Shown piece after piece: positions 1 through 6,484 of a DNA stretch of 11,625 bases. The stretch spans positions 1 to 11,625 of the forward strand of contig CANBPJ010000050.1 of the NCBI GenBank assembly GCA_947371415.1, read 5' to 3'. The notes beneath the pieces are model-generated. The model did not search any database. It was not told where the DNA came from and saw only the letters and a list, made by a program, of their open reading frames with translations. Each line of letters begins with the position of its first letter. The first letter of the stretch is position 1. The translations under genes and the position numbers were made by a program. This stretch comes from Burkholderiaceae bacterium (lineage in GTDB: Bacteria; Pseudomonadota; Gammaproteobacteria; Burkholderiales; Burkholderiaceae).

Positions 1-401
1 GCACCAGCCGCATTAAACAAAATACCTCTTTTAGAAGTGTGGGGGTCAATAAACTGCTTACCCCCGCCTTTGAAATACACCGGTGCGATATCGCCTTGCG
101 AATACCAAAGCCGCTCGATACAGTTGGCCTGTAAGGGCCGGTCATTGCAACCACTTTTGACTACCCAACCCTCATCCCAGAGATTGTCAGTCAGCGGAGC
201 GATACGAACAGGCATTCCGAGTGTGAATGCCTGTGCCCGCGCAAACTGAGCATGAGTAATAAAACGTCTGGCAATGATGTCGATTTCTCGGGCGGCCAAG
301 TGTTCATGCAATCGCGGTAGCGTCATCACTGCCATGATGGCGATGATGAGCACCACAGCCATTAACTCAAGCAAGCTACTACCTCGCTCCTGGCTATTCA
401 A
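1..401 (-). CDS. FimT/GspH-like minor pilin, C-terminus cut off by window edge
   Basis: This is a minor (pseudo)pilin of the type IV pilus, probably part of the initiation complex at the base or tip of the fibre in the inner membrane and periplasm. Reading from a TTG codon at 401 gives a short basic leader, MNSQERG, followed by SSLLELMAVVLII. This is a classical class III prepilin signal: Gly at -1, Glu at +5 and a long hydrophobic helix. After the helix come the AREIDIIARRFITHAQFARAQAF stretch (broken here as AREIDIIARR and FITHAQFARAQAF) and a Trp-rich globular part (LWDEGW, RLWYSQG), as in the GspH/FimT family. The visible 133 codons end at GILFNAAGA, close to the usual end of the family, so only a small piece is missing. 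ATT at 416 is the only other in-frame start before a stop; TTG gives the standard leader length. The start overlaps the stop of the PilX-like gene by 8 bases, suggesting translational coupling. Confidence 0.85.
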   Translation of the reverse strand, partial: MNSQERGSSLLELMAVVLIIAIMAVMTLPRLHEHLAAREIDIIARRFITHAQFARAQAFTLGMPVRIAPLTDNLWDEGWVVKSGCNDRPLQANCIERLWYSQGDIAPVYFKGGGKQFIDPHTSKRGILFNAAG

Positions 402-723
402 AGTTCTGCCGCCAATTTAAGCGAGTGACTGCATTGGTTTTTACATCGAGATGCACCAATATTTCCAATACAGGTTTTTCTTTACTCGAGATCAGCCAAC
501 GATTTTTTCCTGCAGACTGAATATGGCAAGTAGGATTTTCTAGAACAGCAATACTGGAGAGATGGCGTTCACATTCAAACAAGGATTTTTCAGCTGCAAT
601 AAATTGTTTTTGTGACTCTACGTAACTATTAGCAGCGATCATCTCCAACGCAGCAAGGCGCTCTAAGTGAGATACCAAGGATGACAGTAGGAATAGGAGT
701 GATAACACCCAGGCAATAATCAC
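394..723 (-). CDS. PilX-like minor pilin
   Basis: This small protein (109 residues) is probably the PilX-type minor pilin of the cluster. Residues 2-18 form one hydrophobic helix (IIAWVLSLLFLLSSLV). The stretch after it (ALEMIAANSY, then QFIAAEKSLFECE at 40-52) has the amphipathic pattern FxAAExxLxxxE typical of the PilX N-terminal domain. Two cysteines, C51 and C66, could form a disulfide in the periplasm. The start is a GTG at 723 that overlaps the TGA of the PilW-like gene as GTGA. An in-frame TAA lies three codons upstream, so no longer form is possible in this frame. As a result there is no basic leader and no Gly cleavage site, unlike the FimT-like and PilV-like neighbours. The assignment rests on position in the cluster and the weak PilX pattern. 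The globular part is short and divergent. Confidence 0.75.
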   Translation of the reverse strand: MIIAWVLSLLFLLSSLVSHLERLAALEMIAANSYVESQKQFIAAEKSLFECERHLSSIAVLENPTCHIQSAGKNRWLISSKEKPVLEILVHLDVKTNAVTRLNWRQNFE

Positions 724-1346
724 AGGAGATTACGTGTTGCAAAGGTGCGCTCAAACTCCTGATGAATTAAGGCACCATCGGTCATCTCAAGCTTTATCTT
801 AAAGGCTCTGCCAGATCGACCCTCTAATTCTGTAATGGCAAGAAGATGTACCCCATTCATTAAAGTAGTGTTTTGTAAGCGGCCATGTCGGTCAAGGGAT
901 TGGCAAATTAAGGATCCACCATTCACACGCATGCCTTTGGGTGCGGATGCTTGTCGGTCTACCAAAAATCCTTGATGTGCAAATGCATTTTTAGTCCGCT
1001 CTTTTGACAAGGTATTGCCAATGCAATCAAAGTCCACGCCATTGGAAAGTTCATGTTTCACCATGAGTGAATCCGAACCGCGATACCCATTGCTCTTTTG
1101 GATACTGATGAAGTCACTTTCAGATTGAGGCGGTATTTTTCCTTCCGAAAAAGACTGCGCATTACGATATCCCGCCATACGGATCGATCTCCCTATTAAC
1201 TCCAAAGCACGATCAGCCTCAAGGGAAAGTGATTGAGTTTTCTCAAGCGCGATCTGTTTGACTAACAGCTCCCCGCTATTTTTTATCAATGGCGCCACCA
1301 GGATGAGAGATATGGCGAGGCCGACGAGACACTCTAGAAGGCTCAT
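720..1346 (-). CDS. PilW-like minor pilin
   Basis: This is a PilW/GspJ-like minor pilin of 208 residues, expected to sit in the inner membrane and the pilus-initiation complex. The N-terminus MSLLECLVGLAISLILVAP is a pilin-like helix with Glu at residue 5. It continues with the family-like RALELIGRSIRMAGYRNAQ (46-64), SDSLMVKHEL (91-100) and two cysteines (C108, C148) compatible with the F/L-x-C elements of PilW. The ATG at 1346 is preceded by AGAGGA at a usable distance, and an in-frame TAA lies two codons upstream of the ATG. The start is therefore fixed, and the protein begins exactly where a mature pilin would begin, without a leader peptide. The gene overlaps the PilV-like gene by 71 bases and hands over to the PilX-like gene through a GTGA overlap, so the set is surely one transcript. 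Confidence 0.85.
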   Translation of the reverse strand: MSLLECLVGLAISLILVAPLIKNSGELLVKQIALEKTQSLSLEADRALELIGRSIRMAGYRNAQSFSEGKIPPQSESDFISIQKSNGYRGSDSLMVKHELSNGVDFDCIGNTLSKERTKNAFAHQGFLVDRQASAPKGMRVNGGSLICQSLDRHGRLQNTTLMNGVHLLAITELEGRSGRAFKIKLEMTDGALIHQEFERTFATRNLL

Positions 1347-1614
1347 TTTTTAGTCCTCTTGCATGATTGATTTCACGGTTGACTTGGCTGGCAGCCAATA
1401 CAGTGAGCTCGTATTGATCCACCTCTTTTTTCATTTGCACCCTCTGGTCTTGAGATCTCCCTAAACGCAGGACCATCTGCTGGTAGGCTGTTCCTAGAGT
1501 CATCCAACTGCCGGCTATCAGACTCATCGCCACCAATACCTCAATCAAAATAAATCCGCTAGCGCCGAGATCTACCTGAGCCAGTTTTTCGGATTTGTGA
1601 ATACATTGGGGCAT
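1276..1614 (-). CDS. PilV-like minor pilin, first gene of the pilin operon
   Basis: This is a type IV pilus minor pilin with a clear prepilin signal: a 20-residue leader ending in GASG, then FILIEVLVAMSLIAGSW. Gly20 is the -1 residue and the Glu at +5 is in place for prepilin peptidase (PilD) cleavage and N-methylation. At 112 residues it is short for PilV, which is commonly about 150-200. The last 25 or so residues (from about position 88) are encoded in the region overlapping the PilW-like gene and look like out-of-frame filler rather than a folded domain. The ATG at 1614 has only a weak ribosome site, and a shorter leader cannot be excluded. It is the promoter-proximal gene, divergent from ribB across 142 bases. 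The order PilV, PilW, PilX, FimT resembles minor-pilin clusters of other beta- and gammaproteobacteria, so PilY1 or further pilin genes may lie beyond the left edge (inference). Confidence 0.8.
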   Translation of the reverse strand: MPQCIHKSEKLAQVDLGASGFILIEVLVAMSLIAGSWMTLGTAYQQMVLRLGRSQDQRVQMKKEVDQYELTVLAASQVNREINHARGLKNEPSRVSRRPRHISHPGGAIDKK

Positions 1615-1756
1615 AGGGCATTTTCGCTAGCTCAAAAAGAGAAATACATGCCTTTGATGGGCGCCCAGCGTCAGAAAGGCTGGATATTGGCTAAATATCG
1701 AGAGGGGATCTGGGCTTACAGCCTGAAAACCCCTCCTCAGCTTAAAATAGAGGGCT
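1615..1756. other. Divergent intergenic region between the pilin operon and ribB
   Basis: These 142 bases must hold promoters for both the minor-pilin genes (minus) and the riboflavin operon (plus). I can see a 10-base palindrome, TGGGCGCCCA (1658-1667), and the ribB ribosome site AGAGGG (1749-1754). I cannot place convincing -35/-10 pairs. The conserved RFN/FMN riboswitch segments are not present. Confidence 0.5.
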
Positions 1757-2893
1757 ATGCAAAATACCCTCGCCCCTACAGAAGAAATCGTTGCCGAGCT
1801 CAAAGCCGGCAAGATGGTCATTCTGGTCGATGAAGAAGATCGCGAGAACGAAGGCGACCTAGTGCTCGCAGCAGACCATGTCACTGCCGAAGCAGTCAAT
1901 TTCATGGCCAAGCATGGTCGCGGCCTCATTTGCCTCACCTTGACTCGTGAGCGTTGCCAACAAATCAATCTCCCTTTAATGGTGAGAGATAACGGCACCT
2001 CGATGGGTACGAACTTCACAGTGTCCATTGAAGCAGCCAGCGGTGTCACCACTGGGATCTCAGCGGCAGATCGCGCACATACAATCAAAACTGCAGTAGC
2101 CAAGCAAGCTAAGCCGAATGACTTAGTTCAGCCTGGACACATTTTCCCGCTCATGGCACAACCTGGTGGCGTATTGATTCGCTCGGGCCATACCGAAGCA
2201 GGCTGTGATTTAGCCGCAATGGCTGGTTGCTCACCAACCGCCGTCATTTGTGAAATCATGAAAGATGATGGCAGCATGGCACGCCTTCCAGATCTCTTGG
2301 AGTTTGCTAAAGAACATCAATTAAAGATTGGCAGCATTGCTGATCTCATCCAATATCGCAGCCAACATGAAAGCATTGTGGTTCGCGAAGGTGAGCGTGA
2401 GTTCAATACTCCCTGGGGTAAGTTCCAGGGAGTGATTTATCGTGACACACCCAGCTCATGTATCCATCTTGCCTTGATTCATGGCAAGCCCTCTGAATCA
2501 GAGGAGACTCTCGTTCGTGTCCACGAACCTGTGACGGTCTTGGATTTCTTGGATGCTCAGGTCAGTACCCACTCTTGGCCTCTGGCTCAGGCACTTCAAA
2601 AGCTTGCAGCTGCTCCAGCGGGCGTTGCAGTACTCCTCAACGCCTCTGGCATTGCAGCTCCCAATGACACTGATTGGCTTGCACAGTTTCATAAACTGAA
2701 TGGCACATATACAGAAGAGGCACAAAAGCCCTTGGCTCGCAAAACAGATTTCCGCAGCTACGGCATCGGCGCACAAATTCTTAAAGATATTGGCGTTGGC
2801 AAAATGCGCTTACTTGCTAACCCTAGCCCTGTACCAAGCCTTTCCGGATACAAGCTTGAAGTAACCGGCTATACCCCATTCGAATCCCCATAA
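1757..2893 (+). CDS. ribB: 3,4-dihydroxy-2-butanone 4-phosphate synthase with degenerate GTP cyclohydrolase II-like domain
   Basis: This cytosolic enzyme converts ribulose 5-phosphate to 3,4-dihydroxy-2-butanone 4-phosphate plus formate, supplying the four-carbon unit for riboflavin. Residues 1-205 are a full RibB domain: DEEDRENEGDL (25-35, acidic metal/substrate loop), HGRGLICL (53-60), GTSMGTNFTVS (80-90) and RSGHTEAGCDLA (142-153, catalytic His145/Glu147). Residues 206-378 resemble GTP cyclohydrolase II, but the zinc-cysteine motif is missing: VRVHEPVTVLDFLDAQ (253-268) stands where RibA has a three-cysteine zinc motif, and the catalytic RQEGRGIG motif is absent. The C-terminal FRSYGIGAQILKDIGV segment is kept. 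Proteins of this RibBX type are known in proteobacteria and lack GTP cyclohydrolase II activity, so a separate ribA is expected elsewhere. The start ATG follows AGAGGG with only two bases of spacing; the alignment to RibB supports it. Automatic annotation may call it bifunctional ribBA, which would overstate its function. Confidence 0.95.
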   Translation: MQNTLAPTEEIVAELKAGKMVILVDEEDRENEGDLVLAADHVTAEAVNFMAKHGRGLICLTLTRERCQQINLPLMVRDNGTSMGTNFTVSIEAASGVTTGISAADRAHTIKTAVAKQAKPNDLVQPGHIFPLMAQPGGVLIRSGHTEAGCDLAAMAGCSPTAVICEIMKDDGSMARLPDLLEFAKEHQLKIGSIADLIQYRSQHESIVVREGEREFNTPWGKFQGVIYRDTPSSCIHLALIHGKPSESEETLVRVHEPVTVLDFLDAQVSTHSWPLAQALQKLAAAPAGVAVLLNASGIAAPNDTDWLAQFHKLNGTYTEEAQKPLARKTDFRSYGIGAQILKDIGVGKMRLLANPSPVPSLSGYKLEVTGYTPFESP

Positions 2894-2912
2894 TCCGCAT
2901 TCAAAGATCATC

Positions 2913-3431
2913 ATGAACACATCGAATAATGAACAAGCTGTTGGCGTATTAGCAGCTGATTTAAATGGCCAAGATCTGCGCATCGGAATCGTGCAGGCGC
3001 GCTTTAATGAAGAGCACTGTGTTGCTTTAACCACCGCTTGTATCGAGGAGCTCATTAAACTGGGCGTATCTCAAGCTGACATCAAGTTAGTGACTGTACC
3101 GGGCGCACTGGAAATCCCATTTGCACTCCAAAAACTAGTTGAGACTGGTGAATTTGATGGCTTGGTGGCATTAGGGGCGGTGATTCGTGGTGAAACATAT
3201 CACTTTGAACTTGTTTCCAATGAGTCTGCTTCTGGCATCAGCCGCATCTCCATCGACTCAGGCCTACCCATTGCCAATGGCGTATTAACCTGTGAGACTG
3301 ATGAGCAAGCGCAAGTGCGCGTTCAAGTCAAAGGCACCGACTGCGCTAAAGCCGTTGTTGAAATGGCTAACCTTGCTCTAGCACTCACCCCTGATATTGA
3401 TTTTGAAATCCACCCTAACGAAGAGCAATGA
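2913..3431 (+). CDS. ribH: 6,7-dimethyl-8-ribityllumazine synthase
   Basis: This enzyme condenses 3,4-dihydroxy-2-butanone 4-phosphate (the product of the gene just upstream) with 5-amino-6-ribitylaminouracil to make lumazine, the penultimate step of riboflavin synthesis. It normally assembles as pentamers or icosahedral capsids in the cytosol. The 172-residue protein shows all family marks: RFN (30-32), TVPGALEIPFAL (61-72), GAVIRGETYHFELV (88-101, with the catalytic His97) and GVLTCETDEQA (123-133). Length is normal, with a slightly extended N-terminus of about 20 residues. Only 19 bases separate it from ribB, so the two are co-transcribed. The ribosome site is weak, which suggests coupling to ribB translation. 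The stop TGA overlaps the start of nusB as ATGA. Confidence 0.97.
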   Translation: MNTSNNEQAVGVLAADLNGQDLRIGIVQARFNEEHCVALTTACIEELIKLGVSQADIKLVTVPGALEIPFALQKLVETGEFDGLVALGAVIRGETYHFELVSNESASGISRISIDSGLPIANGVLTCETDEQAQVRVQVKGTDCAKAVVEMANLALALTPDIDFEIHPNEEQ

Positions 3432-3931
3432 TTGATATGACCAATACCCCTATCAATTCCCAAGCGCCAGTAGCTAGCGCCCCTAAGCGCTCCCTAACAC
3501 CGCGTCGTCGTGCCCGCGAATACGCCTTGCAGGGCGTGTATCAAAGCCTCGTGATGCGACGTGCTGGCAGCTTGCCCAATGCCGCAGCCATTGCCAAACA
3601 ACTCGCTGAAGATCCTGGCTTTCGTCGCTGCAAATTAGAACTGTTTCAAGGAATCTTTAATGGCACCCTAGAGCACGCCGATGAATTAGAAGGCTTAATT
3701 ACGCCCGCTCTGGATCGCCCGATTAATGAACTCTCCCCAGTGGAGCATGCAGCTCTGTTGATTGGCACCTATGAATTAGCGATTGATTTAGCCGTCCCTT
3801 ACAAAGTGGCCATCAACGAAGCGGTAGAGCTTGCTAAAACCTTTGGTGGTACCGATGGTCATAAGTACGTTAATGGCGTCTTAGATCTACTGGCTCAAAA
3901 ATTGCGCAGTATTGAAATTCAGGCTGGCTAA
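3428..3931 (+). CDS. nusB: Transcription antitermination factor NusB
   Basis: NusB binds the boxA RNA element together with NusE (ribosomal protein S10) and suppresses premature termination, chiefly in rRNA operons. The all-helical fold is recognisable from an arginine-rich start (RRRAREYALQGVYQ, residues 26-39, RNA-binding helix) and the conserved end: PYKVAINEAVELAKTFG (124-140) followed by GHKYVNGVLDLLAQKL (144-159). The first 22 or so residues (Asn/Pro/Ala-rich) are a disordered extension common in betaproteobacteria. The ATG at 3428 overlaps the ribH stop as ATGA; a second in-frame ATG at 3437 would shorten the protein by three residues and cannot be ruled out. ribH-nusB linkage is widespread in bacteria. 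It is the last gene of the operon, followed by a strong terminator. Confidence 0.97.
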   Translation: MIDMTNTPINSQAPVASAPKRSLTPRRRAREYALQGVYQSLVMRRAGSLPNAAAIAKQLAEDPGFRRCKLELFQGIFNGTLEHADELEGLITPALDRPINELSPVEHAALLIGTYELAIDLAVPYKVAINEAVELAKTFGGTDGHKYVNGVLDLLAQKLRSIEIQAG

Positions 3932-3957
3932 TTAGGTAAAGCTAGCTAGATCAGCAG

Positions 3958-3992
3958 AACCCCTGCGCTCCTCGGAGTCCAGGGGTTTTTTA
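3958..3992 (+). terminator. Rho-independent terminator of the ribB-ribH-nusB operon
   Basis: The stem AACCCCTG (3958-3965) pairs with CAGGGGTT (3980-3987). Inside the loop a second short stem, CTCC (3968-3971) with GGAG (3974-3977), extends the hairpin. A run of T follows (3986-3991). It lies 27 bases after the nusB stop, as expected for an intrinsic terminator. Confidence 0.9.
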
Positions 3993-4030
3993 TTGACCTT
4001 TACCCTACTAGCAAAATGAAGTTAGCGGGA

Positions 4031-4036
4031 TAAAAT
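4031..4036 (+). promoter_or_regulatory. Possible -10 box of the gabD promoter
   Basis: TAAAAT lies 40 bases upstream of the gabD ATG, and a weak -35-like CTAGCA (4008-4013) sits 17 bases before it. A promoter is needed here because the preceding terminator isolates gabD from the nusB operon. The -35 match is poor, so the exact placement is uncertain. Confidence 0.3.
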
Positions 4037-4076
4037 GATTTCACCTATTTAGCCAGAGCAATTTCGGAGAGCCGCG

Positions 4077-5555
4077 ATGCAAAAAATTGATATTCGGAAG
4101 TTACTGAAAGATCCTAGCCTCTTTAAAGAAGAGGCTTTTATTAACGGGTCATGGGTAACAAATCTCTCGGGCAAAACCTTTGCAGTCACTAACCCTGCCA
4201 GCAATGAACTCATTGCCAATGTGAGCAACTTAGGCCCCGAAGAGGCTGAGCTCGCAATCACTGCAGCCGCACACGCTTTTCAAAGTTGGAAAAATAAAAC
4301 AGGTAAAGAGCGCGCTAACATCATGCGCAAGTGGTTTGAGCTGATTATTCAAAACACGCAAGACCTAGCTACGCTGATGACCTTAGAGCAAGGTAAGCCC
4401 TTACTCGAATCCACTGGGGAAGTCGCTTACGGCGCCTCATTTGTTGAATGGTTTGCGGAAGAGGCAAAACGTGTTGCAGGATCTATACCAAGCACTACTT
4501 GGAGCGATAAACGTCTCATTGTGATGAAGCAGCCGATCGGTGTATGCGTTGCCATTACGCCCTGGAACTTTCCTATTGCCATGATTACTCGCAAGATTGC
4601 TCCTGCCATGGCAGCAGGTTGCACTATTGTGATTAAGCCAGCAGAACTAACGCCCTTATCTGCACTTGCTTTAGCTGAATTAGCACAGCGCGCCGGTATA
4701 CCTGCTGGCGTAATGAATATTCTGACGGCGGATGCGGATCAATCCATAGCAATCGGCAAAACCTTGTGTGAATCACCTGTTGTGCGTCACCTATCCTTTA
4801 CCGGCTCCACTGAAGTGGGTCGTATCTTAATGGCGCAGTGCGCTCCCACTGTAAAAAAATTAGCGCTCGAGCTCGGGGGGCATGCCCCCTTTATCGTATT
4901 TGAAGATGCTGATATCAATGCAGCTGTAAGCGGCGCAATGGCATCTAAATATCGTAACTCCGGTCAAACTTGTGTTTGCGCTAACCGCTTCTATGTACAC
5001 AAAAAAGTCCATGATGAATTTGTAGAAAAATTTGCCAAAGCGATTCAGGTGATTAAGCCTGGCAATGGCATGGAAGCTGGAGTTACTCAGGGGCCACTGA
5101 TTGAGTTGGCTGCACTAGAGAAAGTAGAAAGACATGTAGCTGATGCGCTCGGCAAGGGAGCTACATTGGTAGCGGGCGGCAAGCGCTCTGCGCTAGGAGG
5201 CACATTTTATGAGCCCACTATTTTGTCCAATGTCACCAATGACATGCTTATCACCTACGAGGAAACCTTTGGCCCAGTAGCCCCCATCATCCCCTTTGAA
5301 ACAGATGAAGAAGCAATCCGACTGGCCAACAATAGCCAATATGGCCTGGCTTCTTATTTCTATAGCAGAGATATTGGTCGTATCTGGAAAGCCGCTGAAG
5401 CCCTTGAGTACGGCATTGTTGGTGTGAATTCTGGAATCATCTCCAACGAGGTAGGACCTTTTGGTGGCGTCAAGCAATCCGGCCTTGGACGAGAAGGTAG
5501 CGCCTACGGAATGGATGAGTATCTCGAACTGAAATATGTTTGCCTAGGCCTTTAA
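4077..5555 (+). CDS. gabD: NAD(P)-dependent succinate-semialdehyde dehydrogenase
   Basis: This cytosolic aldehyde dehydrogenase oxidises succinate semialdehyde to succinate, the last step of GABA breakdown, feeding the TCA cycle. The 492-residue length is normal. Visible family motifs are TPWNFP (161-166, Asn164 for the oxyanion hole), IKPAE (186-190, cofactor Lys), FTGSTEVG (241-248, nucleotide-binding loop), LELGG (264-268, general base Glu265), SGQTCVCANR (295-304, nucleophile Cys299 with Cys301 beside it) and EETFGP (395-400). The ending PFGGVKQSGLGREGSAYG (461-478) is characteristic of the GabD group. The Cys-x-Cys pair is typical of SSADH and in some homologues forms a redox-switch disulfide. 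GGAGA at 4066-4070 is a good ribosome site six bases before the ATG. No gabT, gabP or regulator is adjacent, and the gene is flanked by terminators on both sides, so it is transcribed alone. Glutarate-semialdehyde dehydrogenase is a close alternative substrate class. Confidence 0.93.
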   Translation: MQKIDIRKLLKDPSLFKEEAFINGSWVTNLSGKTFAVTNPASNELIANVSNLGPEEAELAITAAAHAFQSWKNKTGKERANIMRKWFELIIQNTQDLATLMTLEQGKPLLESTGEVAYGASFVEWFAEEAKRVAGSIPSTTWSDKRLIVMKQPIGVCVAITPWNFPIAMITRKIAPAMAAGCTIVIKPAELTPLSALALAELAQRAGIPAGVMNILTADADQSIAIGKTLCESPVVRHLSFTGSTEVGRILMAQCAPTVKKLALELGGHAPFIVFEDADINAAVSGAMASKYRNSGQTCVCANRFYVHKKVHDEFVEKFAKAIQVIKPGNGMEAGVTQGPLIELAALEKVERHVADALGKGATLVAGGKRSALGGTFYEPTILSNVTNDMLITYEETFGPVAPIIPFETDEEAIRLANNSQYGLASYFYSRDIGRIWKAAEALEYGIVGVNSGIISNEVGPFGGVKQSGLGREGSAYGMDEYLELKYVCLGL

Positions 5556-5573
5556 AGCTCTCACCCCTAAAAC

Positions 5574-5603
5574 AATAAAGCCACTCTTGAGTGGCTTTAT
5601 TTT
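5574..5603. terminator. Bidirectional terminator between gabD and trmB
   Basis: This is a perfect 13-base inverted repeat: AATAAAGCCACTC (5574-5586), a TT centre, and GAGTGGCTTTATT (5589-5601). It is followed by T on the plus strand, and by a TTGTTTTA stretch when read on the minus strand. It lies between the convergent stops of gabD (5555) and trmB (5627) and can end transcription from both sides. Confidence 0.9.
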
Positions 5604-5626
5604 CTCCATCCGATTTCAATCTCGCC

Positions 5627-6484
5627 TTACTTTTTCTTGTAAACCAAATCCCAAACTCCGTGACCCAACTTAAGACCACGATTCTCGAACTTAGTAATGG
5701 GTCGATAAGTAGGCCTGTCAACATACCCCGCGTGCTTTGACTGCAGTTGCTCAAGAGTGGGTTTGAATTCTTTAAAGGATTCCTTAGCAAGATCGATCTC
5801 GCTTGCCACATCCGCCGTAGAAAAAGTTTCTATCTGCACTGGCTCTACAGAGGTATTGATGAGTGATGGCTCAGCATTTAAGACTAAGAGCATTTGCTCA
5901 GCATAGTTATGCCAATCGGTAGCGAGATGCAAATAGGCTCCGGGCTTTAAGCGAGAAACCAACAACTTTACAAACTCTGCTTGAATCAGTCGGCGTTTGT
6001 GGTGACGCTTCTTGTGCCAAGGATCAGCGAAGTAAATATGAATGCCATCCAAAGAATTGGGGGCAAGCATTTTTTCCAAAACCTCAACAGCATCATGCCG
6101 AATCAAACGTAAATTGGTGAGATTGCTTTCACCGATGAGCTTGAGTAAGGCGCCTACGCCAGGTGGATGCACCTCAATTGCCAAGAAATCATCTTCGGAT
6201 CGCAAGGCGGCAATTTTGGCAGTAGTCTCACCCATGCCAAAGCCAATCTCTAGAATCTTCGCTTTTGAAGAGCCACTAAATGCCTCTTGCAAGTCCAACT
6301 CTTTTTCCTGAAACGGAATTAAGAACTGGGGGCCCAGTTCATCCATTGCACGCTGTTGTCCAGCGGTTGTTCTGCCTGCCCTTAAAACAAAAGAGCGAAT
6401 ACGGTCAAAATGTTTCTCTGATTTTTCTAAGGGCAACTTAAGCAACCACTTTCTTAAAGTAAGCAATCGTCTCTTTGAGACCAT
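5627..6484 (-). CDS. trmB: tRNA (guanine-N7-)-methyltransferase
   Basis: TrmB methylates N7 of G46 in the variable loop of tRNAs, using S-adenosylmethionine, in the cytosol. Seen motifs are IRSFVLRAGRTT (29-40, typical N-terminus), LEIGFGMG (78-85, SAM-binding motif I), AIEVH (102-106), RHDA (129-132), ADPWHKKRHHKRR (153-165, the family signature and tRNA contact), ATDWHNYAE (188-196) and RPITKFENRG (261-270, C-terminal signature). It is the last gene of the uppP run. The start is uncertain: the ATG at 6484 overlaps the upstream decarboxylase by 47 bases and adds a basic 16-residue tail. A TTG at 6436, one base after the upstream stop, would give a 269-residue protein closer to the usual family start. 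Neither has a strong ribosome site. Function is not in doubt. Confidence 0.95.
   Translation of the reverse strand: MVSKRRLLTLRKWLLKLPLEKSEKHFDRIRSFVLRAGRTTAGQQRAMDELGPQFLIPFQEKELDLQEAFSGSSKAKILEIGFGMGETTAKIAALRSEDDFLAIEVHPPGVGALLKLIGESNLTNLRLIRHDAVEVLEKMLAPNSLDGIHIYFADPWHKKRHHKRRLIQAEFVKLLVSRLKPGAYLHLATDWHNYAEQMLLVLNAEPSLINTSVEPVQIETFSTADVASEIDLAKESFKEFKPTLEQLQSKHAGYVDRPTYRPITKFENRGLKLGHGVWDLVYKKK

Noticed and set aside
1658..1667. Palindrome TGGGCGCCCA as an operator
   Set aside because: A single 10-base palindrome with no matching second site or known motif is too weak to call as a regulatory element.
1615..1756. FMN riboswitch in front of the riboflavin operon
   Set aside because: None of the conserved RFN-element blocks can be recognised in the 142 bases, and the space is also shared with the divergent pilin promoter.
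1597..1833. Open frame on the plus strand running into ribB
   Set aside because: It has no ribosome site, no recognisable protein pattern, and overlaps both the pilin gene start and the ribB start in another frame.
1627..2103. 158-codon open frame on the minus strand opposite ribB
   Set aside because: It is antisense to the highly conserved RibB domain and its translation is Ser/Arg/Ala-rich with no family resemblance; it is a codon-bias shadow.
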